Assembly: GCF_002999235.1 (NCBI RefSeq)
Contig: NZ_CP027236.1
Location: forward strand, 496,001-560,000
DNA: 64,000 nucleotides
Reading direction: 5' to 3'
DNA from: Actinomyces sp. oral taxon 897
GTDB lineage: Bacteria; Actinomycetota; Actinomycetes; Actinomycetales; Actinomycetaceae
This document shows positions 63,495-64,000 of the stretch, piece by piece (position 1 is the stretch's first letter; the number at the start of each line of letters is the position of its first letter). Both the position numbers and the translations under genes were made by a program. The notes beneath the pieces were generated by a model. That model did no database searches and had not been told where the DNA came from. It saw nothing but the letters and a program-made list of their open reading frames with translations.

Positions 63495-63562
63495 GCGTTA
63501 CCGGGACGTGAACAGACGGCGGGTCCCGGACACGGCCCCGGCCTTCAGCGATACTGGTCGTC

Positions 63563-64000
63563 ATGAAGATTCTGCTCACGTCCTCCTCCCGCCACGGCTC
63601 GACCGACGAGGTCGCGGCCGTCATCGCCGAGCGGCTGCGTGCCGCCAGGATCGAGGTGGAGGTCATGCGTCCCGAGGACGTCGTCAGCGTGGACGGGTAC
63701 GACGCCTTCATCCTGGGCAGCGCCGTCTACATGACCCAGTGGACCCCCCAGGCCGTCGACTTCGCCAAGCGCTTCCGCGACACCCTGGCGGCCAGGCCCG
63801 TGTGGGCCTTCTCCGTGGGCCTCTCCGGCCTGCCCAAGGGCAAGGTGGCCGACCCCACGCGCATTGGCCCCGTCCTGCTGGCGCTGGAGCCTGAGGACCA
63901 CGTCACCTTCCCCGGGCGCTTCGCCCCCGCCGACCTGAGCCTGCGTGAGCGCGCCGTGGCCCGCCTGGGCGGGGCCTCCGAGGGCGACTACCGCGACTGG
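63563..64000 (+). CDS. Flavodoxin-domain protein, partial at window end
   Basis: The first 146 residues of a flavodoxin-like protein. The N-terminus MKILLTSSSRHGSTDEVAAV has the FMN phosphate-binding loop; the second strand block VDGYDAFILGSAVYMTQWTP matches protoporphyrinogen-oxidase (HemG)-type and other flavodoxin-domain proteins. VWAFSVGLSGLPKGKVADP is the third conserved segment. The C-terminus lies beyond the window. The role is probably electron transfer; heme synthesis is only one option. Confidence 0.82.
   Translation, partial: MKILLTSSSRHGSTDEVAAVIAERLRAARIEVEVMRPEDVVSVDGYDAFILGSAVYMTQWTPQAVDFAKRFRDTLAARPVWAFSVGLSGLPKGKVADPTRIGPVLLALEPEDHVTFPGRFAPADLSLRERAVARLGGASEGDYRDW

Noticed and set aside
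63307..63562. Intrinsic terminator after pheT
   Set aside because: The hairpins present, including the 39-nt palindrome, lack a following T-run.

Overview
The window is chromosomal DNA of a high-GC Gram-positive actinomycete, most likely Actinomycetaceae/Actinomyces-like. The evidence is the very GC-rich coding sequence, frequent GTG starts, PriA in place of separate HisA/TrpF, the actinobacterial order hisC-hisB ... hisH-priA-sseB ... infC-rpmI-rplT ... trmH ... pheS-pheT, and many apparently leaderless genes with a TANNNT box 6-7 nt before the start codon. The species assignment is inference. The GC bias opens long antisense ORFs almost everywhere, and these were discarded.

Layout. 1-6.5 kb: a CorA-type channel (cut by the window edge), a RecQ-like helicase fused to a phosphoribosyltransferase-like domain, a repeat-rich spacer, a DUF457/YdjM-type membrane hydrolase and a surface-anchored DNase-I-fold hydrolase. 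6.9-29.1 kb: a defence island. It opens with an XRE/ImmA-IrrE protease overlapping a DUF4411 PIN-domain gene (toxin-antitoxin-like), followed by a MarR regulator and a 63-aa orphan. Next is a tightly coupled five-gene operon of 17.5 kb: SNF2 helicase (DrmD-like), a 1778-aa Eco57I-type adenine methyltransferase (DrmMI-like), a 102-aa protein, a 2177-aa DEAD/DUF1998 helicase with a nuclease-like tail (DrmA/DruE-like), and a ParE/RelE-UvrD fusion. The island ends with a low-GC gene of unknown function and what looks like the C-terminal stub of a phospholipase-D-type (DrmC-like) nuclease. I read it as a DISARM class 1-like / Druantia-like hybrid. 29.2-35.4 kb: an HTH protein plus lipoprotein pair, a CPA1 Na+/H+ antiporter, and the complete AmmeMemoRadiSam trio.

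35.5-63.5 kb: mostly housekeeping. Histidine genes (hisC, hisB, hisH, priA) are interrupted by an antisense Ser/Thr kinase. Then come sseB, a palindromic repeat array, a lipoprotein, an ABC pair, and infC-rpmI-rplT with a structured leader, an ATC start and a strong terminator. An amino-acid ABC transporter follows, preceded by an 11-codon leader peptide rich in cysteine. The rest is a TrmH-type methyltransferase, a small membrane protein, an ATP-grasp enzyme, a MerR-controlled drug-type ABC exporter, pheS-pheT, and a flavodoxin running off the end.

Best leads: (1) the five-gene helicase/methylase operon; (2) its methyltransferase gene, whose low-GC specificity region ends at a 58-nt palindrome read in frame; (3) the poly-cysteine leader peptide, which suggests cystine as the transporter's substrate; (4) several unexplained palindromic repeat arrays. 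No tRNA, rRNA, CRISPR array or transposase was seen.
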